DNA of 35,426 nucleotides from Acidobacteriaceae bacterium. GTDB taxonomy: Bacteria; Acidobacteriota; Terriglobia; Bryobacterales; Bryobacteraceae. Positions 1 to 6,488 of the stretch are shown piece after piece. The position numbers and the translations under genes were made by a program. The notes below the pieces were generated by a model. It saw only the letters and a list, made by a program, of their open reading frames with translations. It was not told the origin of the DNA and searched no databases. Each line of letters opens with the position of its first letter. The stretch's first letter is position 1. The DNA lies in contig JAFARV010000085.1 of NCBI GenBank assembly GCA_019245255.1, positions 1-35,426 of the forward strand, in the 5' to 3' direction.

Positions 1-366
1 GCCGCCCAATTGATCGGCGTCACTCTCGCCAACGACGGCAAAGTGGTTGCGAATTACTCGAACGGTGCAGCCCAACAGGTAGTGGCGCAACTCGCAGTCG
101 CGAGCATCCGCAACCCGGAGTCGCTCATCGACGTGGGTAATAACAACTTCAGCCTGTCGGCACAAAGCGCCGCGCCGGCTGTTGGAACTTCCGGCACCGG
201 CGGCCGCGGCACCATCCAGGGATCGGCGCTCGAAGGCTCAACCGCCGATATCGCATCGGAGTTTTCCAACCTGCTCCTCTACGAGCGCAGTTATCAGGCG
301 AATTCCCGCGTCGTCACGGTTTCGGATCAATTAGCACAAGAAGCTGTGAATCTCATCCACTCGTAA
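1..366 (+). CDS. flgE: Flagellar hook protein FlgE, C-terminal part (cut by window start)
   Basis: The reading frame is open from base 1, so the ORF-track start (TTG at 10) is only the first permissible codon; the gene begins outside the window. The last ~50 residues carry the typical FlgE/FlgF/FlgG C-terminal signature (GSALEGSTADIASEFSNLL, then LLYERSYQANSRVVTV and DQLAQEAVNL), which forms the alpha-helical D0 domain of the axial rod/hook proteins. Hook protein is more likely than rod protein because of the preceding Ser/Gly-rich D1-like part (residues ending SAQSAAPAVGTSGTGG). The product is exported by the flagellar type III system and polymerises into the hook. It is followed by a strong hairpin and then fliN. 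Confidence 0.85.
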   Translation, partial: AAQLIGVTLANDGKVVANYSNGAAQQVVAQLAVASIRNPESLIDVGNNNFSLSAQSAAPAVGTSGTGGRGTIQGSALEGSTADIASEFSNLLLYERSYQANSRVVTVSDQLAQEAVNLIHS

Positions 367-383
367 GCACTAACTGAATAGCG

Positions 384-407
384 CAAGGGCGCGGATGCGC
401 GCCCTTG
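384..407. terminator. GC-rich hairpin between flgE and fliN
   Basis: Perfect 10-bp stem CAAGGGCGCG/CGCGCCCTTG around a GATG loop, lying 18 bases after the flgE stop. There is no clear T-run right after it (GACAGCACGTTTTG follows), so it may attenuate or stabilise the flgE transcript rather than fully terminate it. A hairpin with the same core and GATG/GATA loop recurs behind both PEP-CTERM genes (see findings). Confidence 0.55.
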
Positions 408-441
408 ACAGCACGTTTTGCCCGAGGTGCCTAGATACCCG

Positions 442-690
442 ATGACGCCAGCAGAAGAAATTGTCGGTTTTGAAGATGTTCACATGGCAGTCCAGGTCGA
501 ACTGGCTCGCCGGGTCATGACTGTCCGTGAAGTCTTACAACTCGATGTCGACAGTGTTCTCAAGATGAACCGCTCAGCGGGCGAGAATCTCGATCTTTGG
601 ATTGGCGGCGCGCTGATCGGCTTTGGTGAGATCGTGATTGCGGAAACGACCACCGGCCTGCGCATCACCGATTTCAATGTGAAGGAATAG
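442..690 (+). CDS. fliN: Flagellar motor switch protein FliN (short form)
   Basis: The ~82-residue product matches the SpoA/FliN C-terminal domain: LARRVMTVREVLQLDVDSVLKMNR, then LDLWIGGALIGFGEIVIAE and a closing LRITDF. FliN forms the C-ring of the motor with FliM and FliG and takes part in switching and export. I prefer the ATG at 442 because GAGGTG lies 12 bases upstream; the ORF track uses a TTG at 418 without a ribosome site. The gene is co-directional with flgE, while its partner fliM now lies 3.3 kb away on the other strand, separated by an accessory TA island. The N-terminal extension found in many FliN proteins is missing; this is the minimal version. Confidence 0.85.
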   Translation: MTPAEEIVGFEDVHMAVQVELARRVMTVREVLQLDVDSVLKMNRSAGENLDLWIGGALIGFGEIVIAETTTGLRITDFNVKE

Positions 691-828
691 TCCGCAACTT
701 CATAGTGTCCGGTCTTTGGTGAACGGCAAGCCGCAATAAATCATCGACGGTCGCAGCCCATCGTCGCGTCTCTATCAATCCCCCTTATCCTTCCGCGCCC
801 TTTTTTGCGAGCGTTCGTTGTGAGGCGG

Positions 829-1398
829 CTACAACAGCTCGGCAAATCGCCGGAGTTCGGCCGCCGTAGCGACCAAGCCGTTGCGCGTCAGGGTTTCAAG
901 GTACTCGCCGGTCGTGCAGGGCGGATTTTTCAACCGTTGGCGGATCTTCTGGACGCACCTGCAAAACAGGCCTTGCGCGAGGTTGAGATGATTGCAGAGA
1001 AACTCATCCGGGTGCTGCGCGTCGATCCCGAACGGCGCAAGCGCCGCTTCGGGAAAGTCCTTCAAATTGGCGGTCACAATAACGTCGCAGCGGCCGACAA
1101 TGGCGGCGGCGAGCACATGCCGGTCATTTTCGTCTGGAAGCTGAAGCGATGGGATGAGGCTTTCATAACCTGTGACCAGGGCATCGCGGGTGTTGCTGTC
1201 CATGAGATCGCGCGTCCGCTCCAGCTTGGCGCGCTCGCGGTGAGGTTCATTCTCAAGCAGTTTCTCGATCCATTCCCGGTGAATGTCGGCCGTCCACCTC
1301 GCCTTGTAAACGTCGGTGACGGCGAGCTGCAGAAGCAGATCGCGCACGGGCGCGGGGTAAAGCACATTGGCGTCGAGCAATGCCGTGTAGCCGCTCAT
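829..1398 (-). CDS. PIN-domain ribonuclease toxin (PIN_3/VapC-like)
   Basis: The 189-residue protein opens with a hydrophobic strand ending in an acidic residue (TALLDANVLYP), the first catalytic Asp of PIN domains. Further acidic positions are in LPDENDRHVLAAA and VTANLKDFP, the typical order for metal-dependent RNases of this superfamily. It is longer than VapC (~130 aa) and fits the PIN_3 type, with a C-terminal extension after residue ~140. Its start codon overlaps the stop of the upstream HTH gene by 4 bases (ATGA), so the two are translationally coupled and very likely form a type II TA pair. The RNA target cannot be told from sequence. Confidence 0.82.
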   Translation of the reverse strand: MSGYTALLDANVLYPAPVRDLLLQLAVTDVYKARWTADIHREWIEKLLENEPHRERAKLERTRDLMDSNTRDALVTGYESLIPSLQLPDENDRHVLAAAIVGRCDVIVTANLKDFPEAALAPFGIDAQHPDEFLCNHLNLAQGLFCRCVQKIRQRLKNPPCTTGEYLETLTRNGLVATAAELRRFAELL

Positions 1399-1865
1399 GG
1401 GCGGGAATAGCCCATGTCATTCTCCTGCGCGTCGGCGGTCAGTTGCGCCAGCACGTCCTCGCGTTCAGCATCGATGCGCTCCTTGTAGGCCATCACGTCA
1501 TCGATCAGTATGCGGCGATGCTTACCGACCAGGCGATGCGGGATGACCTTCTCGTCAAGCAGCTTGATGAGGTAGGGGCGCGAGACATTGAGGATGCTGG
1601 CGGCCTCGACGGTCGTCAGCTCCGCATTTTCGGGGACGATGGTGACGCCACGGCCGGCTGCCATGGCCTCCAGAACCTCCACCAAGACCGAGACCGCACC
1701 GGCCGGCAGCTCAATCGGCTCTTCCCGTCCGGCTTCCTTGACCTTGAGCGAGAGCGGCTTCTGCCGGCGGGCAAAGCGCGACAGGCTCTGTCCCGAAACG
1801 CGAGCCAGGGAAGCGTCCTGCGCCGTCGGCGCCGAATGACGATGCAAATGTGCAAGCGCGGCCAT
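1395..1865 (-). CDS. Antitoxin with excisionase/MerR-type HTH domain
   Basis: The 156-residue protein has a C-terminal helix-turn-helix (about 85-130) of the excisionase family: LTTVEAASILNVSRPYLIKLL followed by the wing-like IPHRLVGKHRRILIDDVMAY. The N-terminal ~60 residues are basic and of unknown fold; a short segment (EELPAG-like, PAGAVSVLVEVLEAMAAGRG) precedes the HTH. It is directly upstream of and overlaps the PIN toxin gene, and a strong Shine-Dalgarno (GGAGGAGAG) precedes its ATG. The combination is a recurrent TA arrangement in which the HTH protein represses its own operon. Repeated TATGTGCA words upstream are the likely operator. Confidence 0.8.
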   Translation of the reverse strand: MAALAHLHRHSAPTAQDASLARVSGQSLSRFARRQKPLSLKVKEAGREEPIELPAGAVSVLVEVLEAMAAGRGVTIVPENAELTTVEAASILNVSRPYLIKLLDEKVIPHRLVGKHRRILIDDVMAYKERIDAEREDVLAQLTADAQENDMGYSRP

Positions 1866-1895
1866 GATGATTGCTCTCCTCCATAAGCATAGGCC

Positions 1896-1940
1896 ATATG
1901 TGCAGTATGTGCAATAAGTGAATTATCTGCAACATGTGCC
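1896..1940 (-). promoter_or_regulatory. Probable operator repeats upstream of the HTH/PIN operon
   Basis: Three near-identical 9-mers, ATATGTGCA, GTATGTGCA and ACATGTGCC, lie in an AT-rich stretch 30-75 bases upstream of the antitoxin start. The first two are directly adjacent (9-bp period) and the third is 27 bases further on, roughly multiples of a helical turn. They are the best candidates for autoregulatory binding by the HTH antitoxin. No convincing -35/-10 pair was assigned. Confidence 0.45.
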
Positions 1941-1945
1941 TATAT

Positions 1946-2213
1946 GCGGGAGGATAAACGCCGCATGTGTCGATTGACGGATTCCGAAAAGGATGTACCT
2001 GTTCGAGAGATGCGTGGGCGATTCCTTCGCACGCTCTGCACACATAGCGCTACTCGAACATTAATGTGAAGCTCTTGCGGCGGGACCCATTCGCAGGCGC
2101 CTTCTTCGCGCCGCACGTCGCCGTTGCCGCATTAAAAAGCGCAATGCCCATCGGCCAGGCTTGGACCAATGGGCGTTGGGCAGACCTTCGGGGAAAAGGG
2201 CGGAAAAGAATCG
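1946..2213. other. Non-coding spacer, possible hairpin downstream of Uma2 gene
   Basis: I see no credible gene here. Near 2143-2177 a CAATGCCCAT / ATGGGCGTTG imperfect inverted repeat could form a hairpin 3' of the minus-strand Uma2 gene. The remainder looks like unassigned or decayed accessory DNA. Confidence 0.35.
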
Positions 2214-2786
2214 TCAGGAGGGGCTATCCGTCAGGACGCCCTCATAGAGCAGCGAAAGATCGACCGAGACCAGTTCGCCCGAGGGTAGATCCAGGATGAG
2301 TTTGTGAGCGAGGGCCGTCAGATCCTGCATGGTCCACCCGCCCTGGCCACGTTTGTATTGCTCGACATAGAGACTGTCTTGCGCGATCAGCACATAAGTT
2401 TGAAGCGAAGAAAGCTCCCGATATTGCTGGAACTTCTTGCCGCGGTCATAGGCTTCGGTGGACTCCGACAAAATCTCGAAGAGTACCAGCGGATTGAGCA
2501 GGAAGTTGCCCTCGAACTGAGGCGAACAGGAGATCGACGCATCGGGGTAGGTGTAGAGGCCGGAAGGAAGTTTAACGCCTAGGCCGGACCCGAAAATTTC
2601 ACATGCACATCCGCGCAATCCGATTCCGAATTCCCGGATCAGGTTGACCAGGATGCGGGCGTGGCTCGGGGTGCCTCCAGCCATCGCGAACACTTCACCC
2701 CGGAAGTATTCGTGGCGCACCTCAGACGTCGCTTCGAAGCGTAGGTACTCTTCAACGCTGAGTAAGTGGTTCGGCTGAGTGCTCAT
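2214..2786 (-). CDS. Uma2 family putative endonuclease (DUF820, PD-(D/E)XK fold)
   Basis: The 190-residue protein has the full Uma2 layout: LSVEEYLRFEATSEVRHEYFRGEVFAMAGG (family N-terminal block), SHARILVNLI, the core acidic segment YPDASI, and LVLFEILSESTEAYDRGKKFQQY, where the E of VLFEILS and K of RGKKF fit a PD-(D/E)XK active site. The family is very abundant in cyanobacteria and Acidobacteriota; its biological role is not established. The length is normal and the frame intact, unlike the second Uma2 copy at 24995. The start ATG lies in TGAGTGCTCAT context, with AAAGGAAAT about ten bases upstream as a plausible ribosome site. Confidence 0.85.
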   Translation of the reverse strand: MSTQPNHLLSVEEYLRFEATSEVRHEYFRGEVFAMAGGTPSHARILVNLIREFGIGLRGCACEIFGSGLGVKLPSGLYTYPDASISCSPQFEGNFLLNPLVLFEILSESTEAYDRGKKFQQYRELSSLQTYVLIAQDSLYVEQYKRGQGGWTMQDLTALAHKLILDLPSGELVSVDLSLLYEGVLTDSPS

Positions 2787-2816
2787 TGGTTTGGATTTCC
2801 TTTTCAGCTTAAGAGG

Positions 2817-3209
2817 TCATTCGAAACGTCCCGTCATCTGATGCACGTTCGAAAGGCCCACCGTCACGCCCGGTCTCTCATCCGGGACCGAGAGCACGCG
2901 ATAGTGATCCCGGATATACCTGCGTTTCCGTCGCAACGAGCTGGCCTTTGTCGTGCACCAGCAGATCGTTCTTGTAGGCTTCGGGCAGGTTGAGGCGTTC
3001 CGCTTGAGCAACCAGCACCTTGTGAATGGCGTCCGGACTCATGCCGACCTCCGCTTGGTGGCAGGCTTGGTTTTTACATCGAGCGAAGCCGTGAGCACCG
3101 CCATCAGGTCTTCGGTTTTGGCAGCGGACCACGGCCATACCGTTGATCATAGCGGCGCTTGCCTGGTGGATAGAACTGGAGCGGCAACTCGGCGAATTTC
3201 TTCGCCCAT
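2817..3209 (-). pseudogene. Degenerate coding remnants (unidentified)
   Basis: On the minus strand, pieces of apparently real protein sequence lie in different frames. One ends in EDLMAVLTASLDVKTKPATK-RRSA and stops in an ATGA overlap with the next ORF (ATG at 3042), which reads MSPDAIHKVLVAQAERLNLP and continues in a shifted frame as YIRDHYRVLSVPDERPG. The first tail resembles the C-terminal tail of bacterial Ku proteins (DLM-x-x-L-x-ASL-x-KP-KRR), but this is a weak match. Coupled frames plus a frameshift suggest a decayed two-gene remnant. No function can be assigned. Confidence 0.35.
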
Positions 3210-3237
3210 CTACTCGAGTTTCGGGATCCGGACGGGC
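3210..3237. repeat. Left copy of 28-bp direct repeat matching the fliM 3' end
   Basis: Twenty-eight bases beginning CTACTCGAG and ending GACGGGC match the end of fliM (3995-4022) with two substitutions. Read on the minus strand it encodes PVRIPKLE and a stop, exactly the FliM C-terminus. It lies on the far side of the Phd/VapC module from fliM, so the module is bracketed by a duplicated fliM tail. Confidence 0.8.
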
Positions 3238-3320
3238 ACCACGGCGCTGAGCACCGATCCGACAACGAACAGGCTGAACGCTAACGAGTGCGTCGGCGCA
3301 CATCGACGCCGGTGGCTACC

Positions 3321-3566
3321 ATGAATGGCTACCATGTAGATATGACGTGCAGTGTGAAAGAAGCCCGCAACAAGTTCACTCAGCTGCTCAAGGCGGTTGA
3401 GGATGGTGAGGCCGTCACGATCACACGCAACGGTAAGCCTATTGTGGAGATGGTCCCAGCCAAACCACGGAAGCCCAAGTTCGGAACGATGAAGAATCTG
3501 GTGATCGATCCTAATTGGAACCGGCCACAGAACGACGTCGAAGCCTGGCTACGAGGCGACGTCTGA
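3321..3566 (+). CDS. Phd/YefM-family antitoxin (VapB role)
   Basis: The core is a classic Phd N-terminal fold: CSVKEARNKFTQLLKAVEDGE then VTITRNGKPIVEMVPA. The C-terminal tail (NWNRPQNDVEAWLRGDV) is the toxin-binding part and resembles the tail of the second Phd copy in this window (YPGWDDPIDLERFLEGD). Two starts are possible: ATG 3321 with GGTGG just upstream, or ATG 3342 (MTCSVKEARN), which fits family alignment better. It neutralises the PIN toxin encoded directly downstream and overlaps it by 4 bases. Confidence 0.82.
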   Translation: MNGYHVDMTCSVKEARNKFTQLLKAVEDGEAVTITRNGKPIVEMVPAKPRKPKFGTMKNLVIDPNWNRPQNDVEAWLRGDV

Positions 3567-3949
3567 CGCGCCTACTCCTTGATACCTGCGTCGCTATCAA
3601 CGCGGCTGAGGGGAAATTGCCGGTGAAGGTGCGGACTCTCCTGAGTGCATCCAGCACGGTGCGCCTACTTAGCTCGGTGAGTATAACGGAGATCGTTCTC
3701 AAAACCGCTCTCGGAAAGTTGAACATTCCTGAGCCGAGTCTTGATCAGTTGATTTGCGATCTCCAGCTCACGATGCTCCCCCACACTCCCACCCATGCTC
3801 GGCGGATGTACGGACTACCGATGCACCACCGGGAACCGTTCGACCGCATGCTGATCGCAGTCGCATTGGTGGAGGACATTCCCATCGTGACATCGGACAA
3901 GGACATTGAGAAATACAGCGATATGGGATTAAAAGTCGTCCGCTACTGA
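3563..3949 (+). CDS. VapC-like PIN-domain RNase toxin
   Basis: After the first residues (TRLLLDTCVAINAAEG) the first catalytic Asp is visible; the conserved Glu is in SSVSITEIVLKTALGKL, and the remaining acidic residues are in EPFDRMLIAVALVEDIPIVTSDKDI. Length (~128 aa) is normal for VapC. The ORF track starts at a TTG at 3515, deep inside the antitoxin gene. I prefer a CTG at 3563, overlapping the antitoxin stop as CTGA, because the paralogous pair at 22671 uses TTG in the same TTGA arrangement and the same position relative to the first Asp. A rare start plus coupling would keep toxin output low. Confidence 0.75.
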   Translation: MTRLLLDTCVAINAAEGKLPVKVRTLLSASSTVRLLSSVSITEIVLKTALGKLNIPEPSLDQLICDLQLTMLPHTPTHARRMYGLPMHHREPFDRMLIAVALVEDIPIVTSDKDIEKYSDMGLKVVRY

Positions 3950-3994
3950 GATCGTTGGATCTCGTGTTTGCTAACGAGAAGCTGGGCGATTTGC

Positions 3995-4022
3995 CTACTC
4001 GAGCTTCGGGATCCGAACGGGC
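3995..4022. repeat. Right copy of 28-bp direct repeat (fliM 3' end)
   Basis: This is the authentic 3' end of fliM on the minus strand. It matches 3210-3237 in the same orientation with two mismatches. A further 9-bp word, GCTAACGAG, occurs at 3281 and 3970, also flanking the Phd/VapC pair. Confidence 0.8.
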
Positions 4023-4972
4023 GGCGGCGGCAGCTGCTCTACAATAAACGATCGCTTGTTGCTGCAATCGATTACCTGACCCTTGAATTTGTTGGTTCCG
4101 TTCACCAGGCAATCAACCCGTTTCTCCAGCCGGTAGTCAAACTTGAGGCAATCTCCGACTTCCAGGTCGAGCAGATCACGCACCGTCAGCCGCGGACCAA
4201 CCAGCCGCGCATCGAGCGTAACGGCGGACTGACGCAAGAGGGCCATCATACGGTCCTGCTCTGCCTCCGTAGGGTCGGTTTTCCGCAGCATCCATTGCTG
4301 TTCAAACTTCTGGCCGATCATCTTGATGTTGATGGCCGGGATGGCAACGTTCAGGGTGCCTGCAGCATCGCCGATGCGGATTTCGATCGCAATCGCAACC
4401 ACGGCTTCCGTGGGCGACAGAATCTGCACCATCTGCGGCTCGGTTGCGATGGTCTCGATTTTGAAATTGATCAGCGCGACACTCTTCCAGGCCTCGCGCA
4501 GGTCGTTCAGAATAATCCGGAACAGGGTGTCGAGAAGGTGCTGCTCGATTTCTGTGATCTCGCGCTTGCGGTTATCGCTGCTTTTGCCCTTTCCTCCGAG
4601 AATGATCTCGAGGATCGGAAACACTAACGATGGGCTGATTTCGATCAGCGCGTTTCCGTCGTAGGGACGCAAGCTGAGCGATACGATACAAGACGGCGAC
4701 GGCAGGCCTTCGAGGAATTCGCCATACGACAACTGCTCCACGCTGATCAAATTCACCGTCAGGTAGGCACGCAGATAGGCCGCCAGGCTGGAGGCCAAGT
4801 TACGCGCAAATGCTTCATGCAGCAGGTGAATCGCCCGCAACTGCGACTTCGCGATACGATCCGGGCGCCGGAAGTCGAAGGGAACTTCTTTACGGCCTCC
4901 CCCGCCCTGCTCCTGGCCCTTTAATTTCTGGAAAACCGCATCGATTTCCTGCTGGCTAAGTTGCCGGTTCAA
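3995..4972 (-). CDS. fliM: Flagellar motor switch protein FliM
   Basis: 325 residues with all FliM parts: the N-terminal CheY-P-binding peptide (LSQQEIDAVFQKL, residues ~5-17), the CheC-like middle domain (from DFRRPDRIAKSQLRAIHLLHE to the LGGKGK and REITEIEQHLLDTLF motifs, ~35-230), and the C-terminal SpoA/FliN-like domain (LDARLVGPRLTVRDLLDLEVGDCLKFD, ~250-320). It links CheY signalling to rotation reversal in the C-ring. The start is a TTG with GAGG 6-7 bases upstream. It is divergent from cheY, so the two may share the 160-bp control region. The opposite orientation to fliN is unusual, as these genes commonly sit together. Confidence 0.95.
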   Translation of the reverse strand: MNRQLSQQEIDAVFQKLKGQEQGGGGRKEVPFDFRRPDRIAKSQLRAIHLLHEAFARNLASSLAAYLRAYLTVNLISVEQLSYGEFLEGLPSPSCIVSLSLRPYDGNALIEISPSLVFPILEIILGGKGKSSDNRKREITEIEQHLLDTLFRIILNDLREAWKSVALINFKIETIATEPQMVQILSPTEAVVAIAIEIRIGDAAGTLNVAIPAINIKMIGQKFEQQWMLRKTDPTEAEQDRMMALLRQSAVTLDARLVGPRLTVRDLLDLEVGDCLKFDYRLEKRVDCLVNGTNKFKGQVIDCSNKRSFIVEQLPPPPVRIPKLE

Positions 4973-5134
4973 AATATACCTCGTTTAAGGAGTGTGGTGT
5001 AAGCAGCAGCAATTTCAACTCCACATCTCCCCGGCACCTAGCAATTCACTATCCGATTTCTCTGAGCGAGTACTTATGTGCGAAAAAACCACTGCCTTAT
5101 GACCGAAGAGATTTTCGAGCAGGTGACACTCTGA

Positions 5135-5500
5135 ATGGACGTTTTGATCGTAGACGACTCCGCAGCGATTCGGAAAATTCTTAAGCGGGTTTTACAGCAA
5201 GCCGAAATCCCGACCGGCCAGGTGTATGAGGCAAGCGACGGTGTGGAAGCCATCGAACGCTTGAAGGAGCAGCCAGTACAGCTGATCCTGTCCGACATCA
5301 ACATGCCGAACATGGATGGCCTGCAGTTCCTAAGCCACATCAAGAGCACGGCCGAGTGGAAGCACGTTCCCGTTGTGATGGTCACAACCGAAGGCAGCCA
5401 ATCGAAAGTGATTGAAGCGGTTGAGCTCGGCGCCGTCGGCTACGTCCGCAAACCGTTTACTGCCGAGCAGATCAAAGAGAAACTCGCCGGGATCATTTAG
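5135..5500 (+). CDS. cheY: CheY-type single-domain response regulator
   Basis: 121 residues, the size of a stand-alone receiver. The acidic pocket is D7-D8 (LIVDDSAAIRK), the phospho-acceptor is D54 (LILSDINMPNMDG), the switch Thr is T84 (VMVTTEG), and the invariant Lys is K106 (YVRKPF). A ribosome site AGGTGA lies 8 bases before the ATG. Placement between fliM, whose N-terminus binds CheY-P, and a CheX phosphatase gene argues for true chemotaxis output rather than another regulatory role. Confidence 0.93.
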   Translation: MDVLIVDDSAAIRKILKRVLQQAEIPTGQVYEASDGVEAIERLKEQPVQLILSDINMPNMDGLQFLSHIKSTAEWKHVPVVMVTTEGSQSKVIEAVELGAVGYVRKPFTAEQIKEKLAGII

Positions 5501-5520
5501 ACCCCGTGGGACGGATACAA

Positions 5521-6036
5521 ATGGAAAGACAACAGATTATTGACGCGATTCACGCCGCAACAGCAGAAGTTTTCTCGACAATGCTCGGTCTCGAAATCGA
5601 GCCCGCCAGCGTCCACACGGACCAAGCGTGTCCTTCGGTGAACGACGGCGTGATGGCAATTGTCGGGATTGCGGGTCCCTGGGCCGGAAATGGTGTAATT
5701 TCGTGCACCGCTCCGTTTGCATGCCGGGTTTGTGAGCTGTTTCTCATGACCGAGGCGGTCGCGGTGAACGAAGAAGTCCTGGACGCAGTCGGTGAACTCG
5801 CGAACATGGTCATCGGAAATTTCAAGACCGCGGCTGAAGCCGTCGTGGGGCCACTCGGGCTTAGTGTTCCGACCGTCATCTATGGCCGCAACTTTACGTC
5901 AAAGAGCCTGGGCAACAATGATTGGCTGGTGCTTCCCTTCAAGTGCGCTGAGGATATCTTTGAAGTCCGGGTTTGGTTTGCACCCGCGAGCGAAAGTCAT
6001 CCCAGGCACTTTGTAAATCATCTGCAGTCGGTCTAA
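5521..6036 (+). CDS. cheX: CheX-like CheY-P phosphatase / chemotaxis protein
   Basis: The 171-residue protein belongs to the CheC/CheX/FliY phosphatase group. The single active-site helix DAVGELANMVIGNFKTA carries the E-x-x-N signature (E92, N95 from the ATG at 521-relative start, i.e. base 5521), used to attack CheY-P. One such helix, rather than two, points to CheX. The start ATG 5521 is preceded by GGACGG 7 bases upstream; the ORF track begins at an earlier GTG (5506). It follows cheY by 20 bases, so the kinase output and its quencher are co-expressed. Confidence 0.85.
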   Translation: MERQQIIDAIHAATAEVFSTMLGLEIEPASVHTDQACPSVNDGVMAIVGIAGPWAGNGVISCTAPFACRVCELFLMTEAVAVNEEVLDAVGELANMVIGNFKTAAEAVVGPLGLSVPTVIYGRNFTSKSLGNNDWLVLPFKCAEDIFEVRVWFAPASESHPRHFVNHLQSV

Positions 6037-6488
6037 AGATCACGGCCGCGTATTTCCGGGACGTAACTCTCCCGCGTCCCGCAAACTCTCTTCTTGCCAG
6101 AGCCTGTGTGACATGCACAACCGGGAGCGCAGGCACTCCGAGCTGTTGTCCTGGCCTTGGTGCACCAACAGCCGGATGAACGTATGCGCTCACGTTCAAG
6201 CTTGATCTTAACGATCGATTTCCAGTCGCTGCAATATTTCATTCGTCCTTTCTCAGCTGTAACATTCTGCCGGACTTTCCTTATCAAGCTTGCCGTACCA
6301 AGCCAATGCAGATTTTTCACTCGCGATGTCCACTAATACAAGTGAGTCACGGACTTTCCTGACTAACGTTCCTGTGGCTCGCCAACCGATATGTACTGTG
6401 AAGCACACTGGAAACACCGGTAACCGCTTCATACAAGATCGGACGCGGCTGATACCGCTGAATGTCCGAAATACGGGAGTTTATATTC
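6037..6488. other. 450-bp gap before the porin gene; no gene seen
   Basis: Neither strand has a convincing ORF; the small ORFs listed have no family features. The stretch must hold the promoter of the porin/PstS-like/MCP cluster. ACCGATAT at ~6385 is close to a sigma-28 -10 box, but I could not find a matching -35 at the right distance. Confidence 0.4.

Noticed and set aside
4323-4664. 113-aa plus-strand ORF and 219-aa ORF over fliM
   Set aside because: Antisense shadows of fliM, whose frame is complete and carries all switch-protein motifs.
5077-5133. Short leader ORF (VRKNHCLMTEEIFEQVTL) ending just before cheY
   Set aside because: In frame and adjacent to cheY, but too short and without a family or attenuator structure to call a gene or leader peptide.
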